Position numbers and translations under genes: made by a program. From Rhodococcus sp. Z13 (GTDB lineage: Bacteria > Actinomycetota > Actinomycetes > Mycobacteriales > Mycobacteriaceae), in contig NZ_CP107551.1 in assembly GCF_025837095.1 (NCBI RefSeq), positions 1,532,352 to 1,596,351 on the forward strand: DNA of 64,000 nucleotides, given 5' to 3'. The notes below the pieces were generated by a model. That model saw nothing but the letters and a program-made list of their open reading frames with translations, ran no database searches and was not told where the DNA came from. Of this stretch, positions 33,384 through 41,766 are shown piece by piece. Each line of letters begins with the position of its first letter. Within the stretch, counting starts at the first letter, position 1.

Positions 33384-34807
33384 TGGGTTACCTCGTCTCG
33401 GTCCTGTACATCATCGCCTTCGCGATGTTCATCTACGGTCTGTCGGGCCTCACCGGCCCGAAGACCGCAGTCCGCGGCAACTACATCGCCGCCGTCGGCA
33501 TGCTCATCGCGGTCGTCGCGGTGCTCATCGACATCCGTGACACGGAGAACTGGGGCCTGATCATCGGCGGCCTCGTCGTCGGCATCATCCTCGGCGTCCC
33601 CCCGGCGCTGAAGACCAAGATGACCGCCATGCCGCAGCTGGTCGCGCTGTTCAACGGTGTCGGTGGTGGCACCGTCGCCCTGATCGCATGGTCGGAGTAC
33701 CTCGAGTCCACCAGCTTCACCCATCTGGACGAGCAGCCGACCGTCGTCATGATCGTCGGTTCGCTGTTCGCCGCGATCATCGGTTCGATCTCCTTCTGGG
33801 GCTCGCTCGTCGCCTTCGCGAAGCTGCAGGAGCTGCTGAACAAGAACCTCGAGAAGAAGCTGGTCGCGGCCGCGAAGCTGTTCCAGCTCGCCAACATCGT
33901 CCTGGTGATCGCCTCCATCGCGATCGCGGTGTACATCGGTATCAGCGCCGACGGTGAACCGCTGGCCTCCTGGTGGATCCTCGCGCTGCTCGTCGCGGCC
34001 GGTGTGATGGGCCTGTTCGTCGTGCTGCCGATCGGTGGCGCCGACATGCCCGTCGTGATCTCCCTGCTCAACGCCCTCACCGGTCTGTCGGCCGCCGCCG
34101 CGGGTCTGGCGCTGAACAACCAGGCGATGATCGTCGCCGGCATGATCGTCGGCGCGTCCGGCACCATCCTGACCAACCTCATGGCCAAGGCCATGAACCG
34201 CTCCATCCCGGCGATCGTGTTCGGCGCCTTCGGTGGCAGCGACGCCGCCGGCGGGGCCGCCTCGGCCTCCGGTGGCACCGTCAAGGCCACCTCGGCCTCG
34301 GATGCGGCCATCCAGATGGCCTACGCCAACCAGGTCATCGTCGTGCCCGGTTACGGTCTGGCCGTCGCGCAGGCCCAGCACGCCGTCAAGGAGATGGCCT
34401 CGCTGCTCGAAGCGCGCGGTGTCGAGGTCAAGTACGCGATCCACCCGGTCGCCGGCCGCATGCCCGGTCACATGAATGTGCTGCTGGCCGAGGCCGACGT
34501 CGAGTACGACGCGATGAAGGAGATGGACGACATCAACGGCGAGTTCAGCCGCACCGACGTCACCATCGTCATCGGCGCCAACGACGTCACCAACCCGGCT
34601 GCCCGCCTGGACTCGTCCAGCCCGATCTACGGCATGCCGATCCTCAACGTCGACCAGTCGAAGTCGGTCATCGTGCTCAAGCGTTCGATGTCGTCCGGTT
34701 ACGCCGGTATCGACAACCCGCTGTTCACCGCCGACAACACGTCGATGCTGTTCGGTGACGCCAAGAAGATGGTCTCCGAGGTGACCGAGGAGCTGAAGGC
34801 TCTGTAG
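33383..34807 (+). CDS. pntB: NAD(P) transhydrogenase beta subunit (474 aa)
   Basis: The N-terminal half has about nine membrane helices of the proton channel. The C-terminal soluble dIII domain (from about residue 300) binds NADP(H), with VIVVPGYGLAVAQAQHAVKE, HPVAGRMPGHMNVLLAEA and the NDVTNPAARLDSSSPIYGMP motif. Full family length. The operon ends here; the following hairpin lies within the end of the convergent MFS gene. Confidence 0.96.
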   Translation: MGYLVSVLYIIAFAMFIYGLSGLTGPKTAVRGNYIAAVGMLIAVVAVLIDIRDTENWGLIIGGLVVGIILGVPPALKTKMTAMPQLVALFNGVGGGTVALIAWSEYLESTSFTHLDEQPTVVMIVGSLFAAIIGSISFWGSLVAFAKLQELLNKNLEKKLVAAAKLFQLANIVLVIASIAIAVYIGISADGEPLASWWILALLVAAGVMGLFVVLPIGGADMPVVISLLNALTGLSAAAAGLALNNQAMIVAGMIVGASGTILTNLMAKAMNRSIPAIVFGAFGGSDAAGGAASASGGTVKATSASDAAIQMAYANQVIVVPGYGLAVAQAQHAVKEMASLLEARGVEVKYAIHPVAGRMPGHMNVLLAEADVEYDAMKEMDDINGEFSRTDVTIVIGANDVTNPAARLDSSSPIYGMPILNVDQSKSVIVLKRSMSSGYAGIDNPLFTADNTSMLFGDAKKMVSEVTEELKAL

Positions 34808-34829
34808 CCCTTCGTTCCAACGATCCACA

Positions 34830-34861
34830 CGGCGCCCACGCGGACTACCGCGTGGGCGCCG
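34830..34861. terminator. Terminator hairpin after pntB, overlapping the end of the MFS gene
   Basis: Perfect 14-bp arms (34830-34843 and 34848-34861) with a 4-base loop. The MFS stop codon (34845-34847) lies in the loop, so one arm encodes the last residues of that protein and the hairpin serves both convergent genes. Confidence 0.8.
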
Positions 34862-36056
34862 TCGTGTTTCCCGGGACCTGTGCCGGCCCCGGGGTCAGCG
34901 CCGGGGCGAGCGCCGCCGCGAGGAGCACACACCCGAGCGGTACCACCAGCGCCGCCGTCAGGGAACTCGCCTCCGACAGCCATCCGATGCACGCCGGCCC
35001 GGCGAGGAAACCCAGATACCCCAGCCCGACCACCCGCGACACGTTCGTCCCCGGCGAACCCTCGTCGAGGTTGCCCGCCGCCGTGAACAGTTGCGGCACG
35101 GCACCCGACAGGCCCAGACCGAACAACGCCCACCCGGTGAGGGTGAGACCCAGCCACGGCGAGGCGATCACCGTCGCCATCCCGGCGGCGGCGAGGAGAG
35201 CGCCGTACCGGACCACGGCGACACCGCCGAACCGCGCGGTCACCCGGTCTGCGACGAACCGGCCGAGGGTCATCGTCGCGGAGAAGGCACCGAACGCGAG
35301 GGCCGCCACCGACTCGGGGCTGTCGAGCCGCTCGAGGACCTGCAGAGCGCTCCAGTCGTTGGCGACGCCCTCGCAGACCATCAACGCGAACGCCACACCA
35401 CCGAGCAGGACCACCCGACGCGAATACCCGCCGTGGGGTGCGGGAGAGGCGGGCATCGGCGGGCGCTCCGGCCGGAGCAGGTACCGGCCCGTCCACGCCA
35501 CGAGCACCGCGCCCAACGCACCGGACACCGCCAGGGTCACCGGTGGCCGCACGTCGAGGGCGAGCGTCGCCGCGCCGACGAGCGACCCGGCGATGCCGCC
35601 CGCCGAGAACACGCCGTGGAAGGCGGCCATGACGGGCCGCCGATAGCGCTGCTCGACCACCACGGCCTGAGAGTTCATCGACACGTCCAGCGCACCGTTG
35701 GCGAACCCGAACAACACCAGGGCGAGACCGAGCTGCCAGGGCGCCGCCACCAGACCGGGACCGACCGTCGCGACGGCCAGCGCGAGGGCGGCCACCACGG
35801 TCGTGCGGTGGCTGCCGAACCGGTCGGCGAACCGGCCCGTCGTGTGCATGCCGGCGAGCGCCCCCGCCGCGAGCAGCAGGAGCAACGACCCCAGCGCGGC
35901 GTGGTCGATGCCCACCCGCTCCCGGATCGCGGGGATGTGCACCACCCACAGAGCGAGCAGGAACCCGTTTATCCCGAAGATCGTGAAGACCGCGAGACGG
36001 GCGCGGACGAGCGGGGCCGCCGTACGTGCAGACGCCGGGTGGGCAGGATCGGTCAC
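34845..36056 (-). CDS. MFS transporter, YbjJ-like (403 aa)
   Basis: Twelve-helix major facilitator. The loop GRFADRFGSHRTT after helix 2 and the corresponding GRFVADRVTARFGG in the second half are the MFS A-motif region; FGFANGALDVSMNSQAVVVE in helix 4 is typical of the YbjJ/FucP-like group. The GTG at 36056 lies 31 bases after the stop of the E2 gene, so it may be read through from the dehydrogenase operon. Substrate unknown. Confidence 0.88.
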   Translation of the reverse strand: MTDPAHPASARTAAPLVRARLAVFTIFGINGFLLALWVVHIPAIRERVGIDHAALGSLLLLLAAGALAGMHTTGRFADRFGSHRTTVVAALALAVATVGPGLVAAPWQLGLALVLFGFANGALDVSMNSQAVVVEQRYRRPVMAAFHGVFSAGGIAGSLVGAATLALDVRPPVTLAVSGALGAVLVAWTGRYLLRPERPPMPASPAPHGGYSRRVVLLGGVAFALMVCEGVANDWSALQVLERLDSPESVAALAFGAFSATMTLGRFVADRVTARFGGVAVVRYGALLAAAGMATVIASPWLGLTLTGWALFGLGLSGAVPQLFTAAGNLDEGSPGTNVSRVVGLGYLGFLAGPACIGWLSEASSLTAALVVPLGCVLLAAALAPALTPGPAQVPGNTTAPTR

Positions 36057-36087
36057 GCGGATCCACGCTACCGACGACGGCGGTATC

Positions 36088-37404
36088 TCATGTCCCGCTC
36101 AGCAGCGCCGGGACGGGATCGGTGAGGAACGCACCGATCGCCGCGAGTGCCCGACCGGCCTGTTCCCCGTCGACGAGCCGATGGTCGAAGGCCAGCGACA
36201 GCGTGACCACCTTCCGCACCGCCAGCTGCCCGCCGACCACCCACGGCCGGTCGGCCACGGCCCCGACGGCCAGGATCGCCGACTCGCCCGGATTGAGGAT
36301 GGGGGTGCCCGCGTCGACGCCGAAGACACCGACGTTCGTCACCGACACGGTCGAACCGGTCAACTCGGCCGGGGTCGCCTCACCGGACCGGGCGCGTTCG
36401 GCCGCCGTGGCGATCGCCCCTGCCAGCTCCGGCAACCGCAGCCGCTGTGCTGCACGGACCACCGGCACCTTCAGACCCTCGGTCGTCGCGGTGGCGATCC
36501 CGAGGTGCACGTCGTGGTGGAGGACGATCTCACCCGCCTCGTCGTCCCACCGGGCGTTGAGCGACGGCTCCTCGGCGATCGCCGCCACAAGGGCGCGGGC
36601 CACCACGGTGAGCACCGTGGGATGCCGGCCCTCGAAGGCCGGGGAGGCCCGCAGGGTGGACACCAGCTCGACCGTCGCCGTCGCGTCGCAGGTGAGGAAC
36701 AGCGTCGCGTGCGGGGCCGTGAACGCGCTGCGGGTCACCGCCTCGGCGGTGCGCTTGCGGACCCCGCGGACGGGCAGCCGCGTCACGCCGTCGGAGGTCT
36801 CGTCCGAGGACCCGACTCCGCTGCCGGTCGCCTGGTGGTCGGGGACCCCGGCCGCACGGCGCACGTCGTGGCGGGTGATCACCCCGCCCTGTCCGGTGCC
36901 GGTCACGGCGCGCAGATCCACCCCGAGCGCGCCCGCGAGCTTGCGGGCCCCCGGTTTGGCATCCGGGCGGGCCCGTGTCGGCTCGGCGCAGGCCCGTACC
37001 GGCTCGGTGTCGGGGGTCGCGGCGGGGGTGGCCGGCTCGGTGTGCATGGCCGCCGTGCGGTGGGCGCGGCGGCTCACCGGCACCTCACCGGGTCCGTAGC
37101 CGACCAGCACGGACGGTCGTGCCGGGGGAGCGTCGGTCTCCTCGGGGGTGTCGGTGGCGATACGCAGCAGCGGCGCACCGACGGGAACGGTCTGCCCCGG
37201 TTCGACGAGCAGTTCCGTCACCGCTCCGGCGTAGGGGGACGGCAGTTCGACCGTCGCCTTCGCTGTCTCCACCTCCCCGATGATCTGGTTGAGGTCGACG
37301 TGGTCGCCCACCGCCACCGACCAGTGCACCCACTCGGCCTCGGTGAGACCCTCCCCGAGATCGGGGAGACGGAACTCCTGCACGGTGGAAACCGGATCCG
37401 CCAC
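36088..37404 (-). CDS. bkdC: Dihydrolipoamide acyltransferase (E2) of a branched-chain 2-oxoacid dehydrogenase (438 aa)
   Basis: Transfers the acyl group from E1 to CoA. Order: one lipoyl domain (residues about 8-85, lipoyl-Lys in VETAKATVE), a long Ala/Pro-rich linker, the E1/E3-binding domain (about 150-190, ARKLAGALGVDLRAVTGTG) and the catalytic domain (about 210-438) with the His-Asp active-site region FDHRLVDGEQAGRAL. GTG at 37404 follows GAGGAGG. It follows the E1 beta gene by nine bases. No E3 gene is nearby, so Lpd must come from elsewhere. Confidence 0.92.
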   Translation of the reverse strand: MADPVSTVQEFRLPDLGEGLTEAEWVHWSVAVGDHVDLNQIIGEVETAKATVELPSPYAGAVTELLVEPGQTVPVGAPLLRIATDTPEETDAPPARPSVLVGYGPGEVPVSRRAHRTAAMHTEPATPAATPDTEPVRACAEPTRARPDAKPGARKLAGALGVDLRAVTGTGQGGVITRHDVRRAAGVPDHQATGSGVGSSDETSDGVTRLPVRGVRKRTAEAVTRSAFTAPHATLFLTCDATATVELVSTLRASPAFEGRHPTVLTVVARALVAAIAEEPSLNARWDDEAGEIVLHHDVHLGIATATTEGLKVPVVRAAQRLRLPELAGAIATAAERARSGEATPAELTGSTVSVTNVGVFGVDAGTPILNPGESAILAVGAVADRPWVVGGQLAVRKVVTLSLAFDHRLVDGEQAGRALAAIGAFLTDPVPALLSGT

Positions 37405-37413
37405 AGTGCCTCC

Positions 37414-38391
37414 TCACGCCGCCAGCGCCCGGTCGACCGCGTCGAGGATGCGGTCGGGGTCGGGACGATGGTGGGACTCGAGTTTGGCCGGGGGATAAGG
37501 GATGTCGAATCCACCGACCCGCAGCACCGGGGACTCGAGCTGGTAGAAGCAGCGTTCCCCGATGCGGGCGGCGATCTCGGCGCCGATCCCGCAGAAGACC
37601 GGTGCCTCCTGCACGACGACGAGCCGGCCCGTGCGGCGCACGGACTCCTCGACGGTGTCGAAGTCGATCGGCGACAACGACCGCAGGTCGATCACCTCGA
37701 GCGAATGTCCTTCCCCCGCGGCGATCTCGGCGGCCTGCAGCGCCGTGGGCACCAGCGAACCGAAGGTCGCCAGGGTGGCGTCGGTGCCGGAGCGGACGAT
37801 CCGCGCGGTGTGCAACCCGATCTCCGGGGCACGGTCGACGTCGACCTCGCCGCGCTCCCAGTAGCGGTGTTTGGGTTCGAGGAAGATCACCGGGTCGTCG
37901 AGTGAGATCGCCTGCTGGATCATCCAGTACGCGTCGGACGGGCTGCCGGGGGCCACCACGCGCAGCCCGGCGGTGTGCGCGAAGTACGCCTCCGGGGACT
38001 CCGAGTGGTGCTCGACCGCGCCGATGCCGCCGCCGTAGGGGATCCGCACGGTGAGCGGCGCCGTCACCGCCCCGGCGGTGCGGTAGTGGATCTTCGCGAC
38101 CTGCGAGACGATCTGGTCGAAGGCCGGATACACGAAGCCGTCGAACTGGATCTCGCACACCGGCCGGTAGCCGCGCAGCGCCATCCCGAACGCGGTTCCG
38201 ACGATGCCGGATTCGGCGAGCGGGGTGTCGAACACCCGGTTCTCCCCGAAGTCCTTCTGCAGGGTGTCGGTGATGCGGAAGACGCCGCCCAGGGCGCCGA
38301 CGTCCTCACCCATGACGACGACCTTGGGGTCGTTCTCGAGTGCGCGGCGCAGACCCGCGTTGAGGGCACCGCCGAGAGTCATCGTGGTCAT
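37414..38391 (-). CDS. bkdB: 2-oxoacid dehydrogenase E1 component, beta subunit (325 aa)
   Basis: Forms the E1 heterotetramer with the alpha subunit. Typical motifs are VVMGEDVGALGGVFRITDTL, RVFDTPLAESGIVGTAFGMA, FDGFVYPAFDQIVSQ and RIPYGGGIGAVEHHSESPEA (containing the two His). The ATG at 38391 has GGAGG at eight bases and overlaps the alpha stop (ATGA). The longer in-frame ORF to 39297 is a shadow of the alpha gene. Confidence 0.93.
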   Translation of the reverse strand: MTTMTLGGALNAGLRRALENDPKVVVMGEDVGALGGVFRITDTLQKDFGENRVFDTPLAESGIVGTAFGMALRGYRPVCEIQFDGFVYPAFDQIVSQVAKIHYRTAGAVTAPLTVRIPYGGGIGAVEHHSESPEAYFAHTAGLRVVAPGSPSDAYWMIQQAISLDDPVIFLEPKHRYWERGEVDVDRAPEIGLHTARIVRSGTDATLATFGSLVPTALQAAEIAAGEGHSLEVIDLRSLSPIDFDTVEESVRRTGRLVVVQEAPVFCGIGAEIAARIGERCFYQLESPVLRVGGFDIPYPPAKLESHHRPDPDRILDAVDRALAA

Positions 38392-39494
38392 CGTCGCACC
38401 TCCTCCTTCTCGGCCGCGAAGCCTGCCAGATAGGCGGCGTACTCGGCGCGTTCCTGCTCGATCAACGGATGATCGGTGGCGTAGACGTGGTCGAACAGCG
38501 CCTCGGGCCCGGGATCGGGCATCTCCACGGTGCCGCGGCGCAGGCGCATCGCGGCGTCGTCCGCGGTGGCCGTCACCTGCTCGAAGAACGCGTCGTCGGC
38601 GAGCCCCTCGCGTTCGAGCAGCCGCCGGATCCGGTCGATCGGGTCGCGGGCCGCCCACTCCTCGAGGTCGGCGGGGGTGCGGTAGCGGGTGGGGTCGTCG
38701 GACGTGGTGTGCGGACCCATACGGTAGGTGAGCGCCTCGACGAAGAACGGCCCGGCGCCCTCGCGGGCGTGCCGGACGGCGCGGCGGGTGACCGCGAGGA
38801 CGGCGAGCACGTCGTTGCCGTCGACCTGCACCGCCGGCATCCCGAATCCCGCCGCGCGCTGGGCCAGCGGCATCGGGCTCTGCACCCGGGTGGGGGCACT
38901 GATGGCCCAGTGGTTGTTCTGGCAGAAGAACACCACGCCGGCGCCCCAGCTCACCGCGAACACCATCGCCTCGGACAGGTCCCCCTGGCTGGTGGCGCCG
39001 TCGCCGAAGTAGACGACGGTGGCGATCTCGGCGCCGTCGAGTTTCGCGCCCATCGCGTAGCCCGTCGCGTGCAGGCCCTGCGAGCCGACGACGATCGCGG
39101 GATTGGTGATGTTCACCTTCGCCGGATCCCAGCCGGACAGCGCGCATCCGCGCCACAGTCGGGTCATCTCGGCGGGGTCGACGCCCCGGCACCACGCGAC
39201 CGCGTGCTCGCGGTAGCTGGTGAAGACGTAGTCGTCGGCGGCGAGGGCGTGGGCGGAGCCGACCTGTGCGGCTTCCTGCCCCAGGAGTGGGGCCCACAGA
39301 CCGAGTTCGCCCTGACGTTGCAGGGCGACGGCCTCGGTGTCGAGGCGCCGCGCGACCACCATGTCGCGGTACATCTCGCGGAGCTTCTCCGGGCCGACAT
39401 CGGCCACGAGCGGGGCGTAGTGGGTGTCGAGGACGCGTCGTCCGTCGGGTTGGACCAGTTGGACCGGATATCCGTATGCGGTCGATGCAGCCAT
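38388..39494 (-). CDS. bkdA: 2-oxoacid dehydrogenase E1 component, alpha subunit (368 aa)
   Basis: Thiamine-diphosphate-dependent decarboxylation of a 2-oxoacid, most likely the branched-chain acids from valine, leucine and isoleucine. The ThDP motif is VVYFGDGATSQGD-x-n-FFCQNNHWAIS; YRMGPHTTSDDPTRYR is the phosphorylation-loop equivalent. ATG at 39494 with GAGGTGAT upstream. The family (PdhA/BkdA of mycobacteria) and the adjacent Lrp gene favour the branched-chain over the pyruvate complex, but sequence alone does not settle it. Confidence 0.92.
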   Translation of the reverse strand: MAASTAYGYPVQLVQPDGRRVLDTHYAPLVADVGPEKLREMYRDMVVARRLDTEAVALQRQGELGLWAPLLGQEAAQVGSAHALAADDYVFTSYREHAVAWCRGVDPAEMTRLWRGCALSGWDPAKVNITNPAIVVGSQGLHATGYAMGAKLDGAEIATVVYFGDGATSQGDLSEAMVFAVSWGAGVVFFCQNNHWAISAPTRVQSPMPLAQRAAGFGMPAVQVDGNDVLAVLAVTRRAVRHAREGAGPFFVEALTYRMGPHTTSDDPTRYRTPADLEEWAARDPIDRIRRLLEREGLADDAFFEQVTATADDAAMRLRRGTVEMPDPGPEALFDHVYATDHPLIEQERAEYAAYLAGFAAEKEEVRR

Positions 39495-39548
39495 CGGATC
39501 ACCTCGTCGGTGCGGACCCGGGGTGTCCTTGTGGGGCACCACCGGGTG

Positions 39549-39570
39549 ATGTGTGCCGTACGTCACATTC
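39549..39570. promoter_or_regulatory. Shared 22-bp motif, copy 1 (bkd/lrp promoter)
   Basis: ATGTGTGCCGTACG followed by TCACATTC. The centre CGTACG and flanking GTG/CAC are palindromic. A second copy with 19 of 22 identical bases lies at 40819-40840 between the thioesterase and rhodanese genes. Confidence 0.6.
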
Positions 39571-39574
39571 TCCG

Positions 39575-39627
39575 TATTGTGGAGGGATGCGCAATCGATC
39601 CGAACCCGATTGCGCAGAAAGCACAAT
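39575..39627. promoter_or_regulatory. Nested palindromes between lrp and bkdA, probable Lrp operator
   Basis: TGCGCAATCG (39588-39597) and CGATTGCGCA (39607-39616) form a perfect 10-bp inverted repeat with a 9-base spacer. Outside it lie ATTGTG (39575-39580) and CACAAT (39622-39627). The position between a divergent Lrp gene and the genes it likely controls, and the multiple half-sites, fit an oligomeric Lrp protein. Confidence 0.7.
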
Positions 39628-39660
39628 TCGGCGCTCCGTCGGGCTGGCAGACTGCGAAGA

Positions 39661-40134
39661 ATGACCAGTCTGGACGCGACCGACGCCCGTCTGCTGCTCG
39701 AACTCGCCCGCACTCCGCGGGCCACCGGCGTCGAACTGTCGCAGCGGCTCGGGCTGTCCCGCAACACCGTTCAGGCGCGACTCGCGCGCTGGGAGGCCGA
39801 AGGACTGCTGGCGTCGTTCGAGCGCCGCGTGGACCCCGTCGTTCTCGGTTATCCGCTCGCCGCCTACGTGGCCACCCGGGTCGACCAGCACCGCCTCGAC
39901 GAGGTCGTCGACGCGCTCGCGCGGATCCCCGAAGTCACCGAGGTGTACGGCCTGACCGGCCCGATCGACCTGTCGATCAAGGTGGTCGCGCGCGACGCCG
40001 ACGACCTCTACCGGCTGGCCGGGCGCATCCTCGAGATCGAGGGTGTCGAACGCACCGACATGTCGCTCGTCATGCAGGAGCTCGTCCCGCAGCGCACCGT
40101 ACCGCTCCTCGAGCGTGCCGCGAAGCGCCGTTGA
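39661..40134 (+). CDS. Lrp/AsnC-family regulator, BkdR-like (157 aa)
   Basis: N-terminal winged HTH (LDATDARLLLELARTPRATG, then VELSQRLGLSRNTVQARLARWE) and C-terminal RAM/ligand domain with VTEVYGLTGPIDLSIKVVARD. ATG at 39661; the longer ORF from 39553 would run through the palindromic operator and is rejected. Divergent to bkdABC, so it most likely controls them in response to a branched-chain amino acid, as BkdR does elsewhere; the ligand is inference. Convergent with the thioesterase gene. Confidence 0.88.
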   Translation: MTSLDATDARLLLELARTPRATGVELSQRLGLSRNTVQARLARWEAEGLLASFERRVDPVVLGYPLAAYVATRVDQHRLDEVVDALARIPEVTEVYGLTGPIDLSIKVVARDADDLYRLAGRILEIEGVERTDMSLVMQELVPQRTVPLLERAAKRR

Positions 40135-40135
40135 G

Positions 40136-40180
40136 GGCGGTGCCGTCGAGAGCAGTGCCGTCGAGAGCAGTGCCGTCGAG
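40136..40180. repeat. 15-bp tandem repeat, three copies, between convergent lrp and thioesterase genes
   Basis: AGCAGTGCCGTCGAG at 40151-40165 and 40166-40180, preceded by a variant copy at 40136-40150 that begins right after the lrp stop. No terminator hairpin is seen in this gap. Confidence 0.92.
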
Positions 40181-40197
40181 GGTGGCGCGGTCGGGGT

Positions 40198-40674
40198 CTA
40201 GGTGGTCGACGGCGGGGACGTGACGAGCTGCGCGGCGGCCTTGCGGATCTGATCGGGGATCGGGACGGGCCGCCGGGTGGTCGGGTCGACGTAGACGTGG
40301 ACGAACCGGCCGGTCGCGGCGGGGATCAGGGAATCGCCCGATTCCCGGAAGATCGCGAGCGAATAGGTGATCGACTGCGTGCCCAGGCGATCCACCGCCA
40401 GGCCCACCTGCAGCCGGTCGGGAAAGGACAACTCGGCGAGATAGCGGCAGGAGGTCTCGGCCACCACACCGATCGCCTCGAGTTCACGGATGTCGACGCC
40501 GGTGGTGGACATGAGCCAGCCGTTGACCGCCGAGTCGAAGTACGAGTAGTACGTGACGTTGTTGACGTGTCCGTAGTGGTCGTTGTCGGCCCAGCGCGTC
40601 TGCATCGGCCACAGCACCGGGAACTGCTCCGGCTGGGGCGGGGCGGCGGGGCTCGTCGGTTGGCGCTTGCTCAC
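40198..40674 (-). CDS. Acyl-CoA thioesterase, 4HBT hotdog family (158 aa)
   Basis: Single hotdog domain with the YbgC/4HBT signature TRWADNDHYGHVNNVTYYSYFD, containing the catalytic Asp and the helix-capping HVNN. RYLAELSFPDRLQVGLAVDRLGTQSITY covers the central strands. GTG at 40674 is the better start; the frame begins at 40704 without a ribosome site. Substrate unknown. Divergent from the rhodanese gene. Confidence 0.87.
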   Translation of the reverse strand: MSKRQPTSPAAPPQPEQFPVLWPMQTRWADNDHYGHVNNVTYYSYFDSAVNGWLMSTTGVDIRELEAIGVVAETSCRYLAELSFPDRLQVGLAVDRLGTQSITYSLAIFRESGDSLIPAATGRFVHVYVDPTTRRPVPIPDQIRKAAAQLVTSPPSTT

Positions 40675-40812
40675 GCTTCGACGATAGTGCTCCTGGCACG
40701 CCAAATCCGATCAACAGCACCTTGAATGCCGAACCGACACCGAAACAGGACGAACCGGGCGCGAGGTATGAGAAGGAGGGGACCTTCGGCGGTGCCGAAC
40801 CGCCGGGGCGCC

Positions 40813-40844
40813 GCACGAATGTGTGACGTACGCCGCATTCGTGC
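40813..40844. promoter_or_regulatory. Inverted repeat containing the second copy of the shared motif
   Basis: GCACGAATG (40813-40821) and CATTCGTGC (40836-40844) are perfect 9-bp inverted arms. Between and across them is ATGTGTGACGTACG followed by CCGCATTC (40819-40840), the second copy of the motif at 39549-39570. It ends 12 bases before the rhodanese ATG and is about 140 bases upstream of the thioesterase start, so it could act on either gene. Confidence 0.6.
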
Positions 40845-40856
40845 CAGGATCGGGGC

Positions 40857-41696
40857 ATGGCCGAATCCGATGTCCTCCTCACGACCGTCGAACTCGCAGC
40901 CCTGATCGACCGGGGCCACCCACCGATCCTGCTCGACGTGCGCTGGGCACTCGGCGACCCCCACGGCCGCGACCGGTTCCACGAGGGTCACATCCCGGGC
41001 GCCGTCTACGTCGACCTCGACGAGGAACTGGCCGACCCGCCCTCGGCCGAACACGGTCGTCATCCGCTCCCCGAGATCGGCCGGCTGCAGGCCGCCGCCC
41101 GCCGGTGGGGCATCGACGACGGTGATCTCGTCGTCGCCTACGACGCGAGCGGCGACCTCGCGGCCGCCCGCGCCTGGTGGTTGCTGCGCTGGGCGGGACA
41201 CCGGAACGTCCGGCTGCTCGACGGCGGCCTGCAGGCCTGGATCGCCGGTGGGCACCTCGTCGCCGCCGGCCCCGGTGCCGACCCCCGGCCGGGCACGGTC
41301 ACCCTGAGCCCGGGCCACATGCCCACGATCGGACCGGACGACGCCGCCGACTTCACCGAGCACGGGGTGCTGCTCGACGCCCGCGCCTACGCCCGCTACC
41401 GCGGCGACGAGGAGCCCGTCGACCCCCGCGCCGGGCACATCCCCGGCGCGGTCAGCGCCCCCACCACCGAGAACCTGCGGGCGGACGGGTCCTTCCTGCC
41501 CTCCGACCAGCTCGCCCACCGTTTCTCGCGGCTGGGTGTCGGCCGCGGGGACGTCGCGGTGTACTGCGGGTCGGGAATCAACGCCGCCCACGAGATCGCC
41601 GCGCTGGAGATCGCGGGCATCGAGGCGGCGCTGTATCCGGGCTCGTGGTCGCAGTGGTCCGCCGACCCGACCCGTCGCGTGGCGACCGGCGGCTGA
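40857..41696 (+). CDS. sseA: Sulfurtransferase, tandem rhodanese (279 aa)
   Basis: Thiosulfate or 3-mercaptopyruvate sulfurtransferase. Two rhodanese domains: the N-terminal one (about residues 8-130, LLDVRWALGDP and EGHIPGAVYVDLD) lacks the active Cys; the C-terminal one (about 160-275) has the active-site loop YCGSGINAAHE with the catalytic Cys. The CGSG loop is closer to 3-mercaptopyruvate than thiosulfate enzymes. Strongly marked start ATG at 40857 after the inverted-repeat operator. Confidence 0.92.
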   Translation: MAESDVLLTTVELAALIDRGHPPILLDVRWALGDPHGRDRFHEGHIPGAVYVDLDEELADPPSAEHGRHPLPEIGRLQAAARRWGIDDGDLVVAYDASGDLAAARAWWLLRWAGHRNVRLLDGGLQAWIAGGHLVAAGPGADPRPGTVTLSPGHMPTIGPDDAADFTEHGVLLDARAYARYRGDEEPVDPRAGHIPGAVSAPTTENLRADGSFLPSDQLAHRFSRLGVGRGDVAVYCGSGINAAHEIAALEIAGIEAALYPGSWSQWSADPTRRVATGG

Positions 41697-41730
41697 GCCG
41701 GATGCCGCTCGCCCGGCGATGGGACGAGTC

Positions 41731-41759
41731 CTGACAATTCGCTCGACAGTACGTAGATT
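41731..41759 (+). promoter_or_regulatory. Promoter of the secreted DUF5995-like gene
   Basis: CTGACA (41731-41736), a 17-base spacer and TAGATT (41754-41759) form a good sigma-A-type promoter. The predicted start of transcription falls on or next to the ATG at 41767, so the mRNA is probably leaderless. Confidence 0.65.
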
Positions 41760-41766
41760 GGTACAA

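Noticed and set aside
36088-39494. Pyruvate dehydrogenase complex as the firm identity of E1-E2
   Set aside because: Motifs do not separate pyruvate from branched-chain enzymes. The Lrp neighbour favours branched-chain acids, so the substrate is left as probable only.
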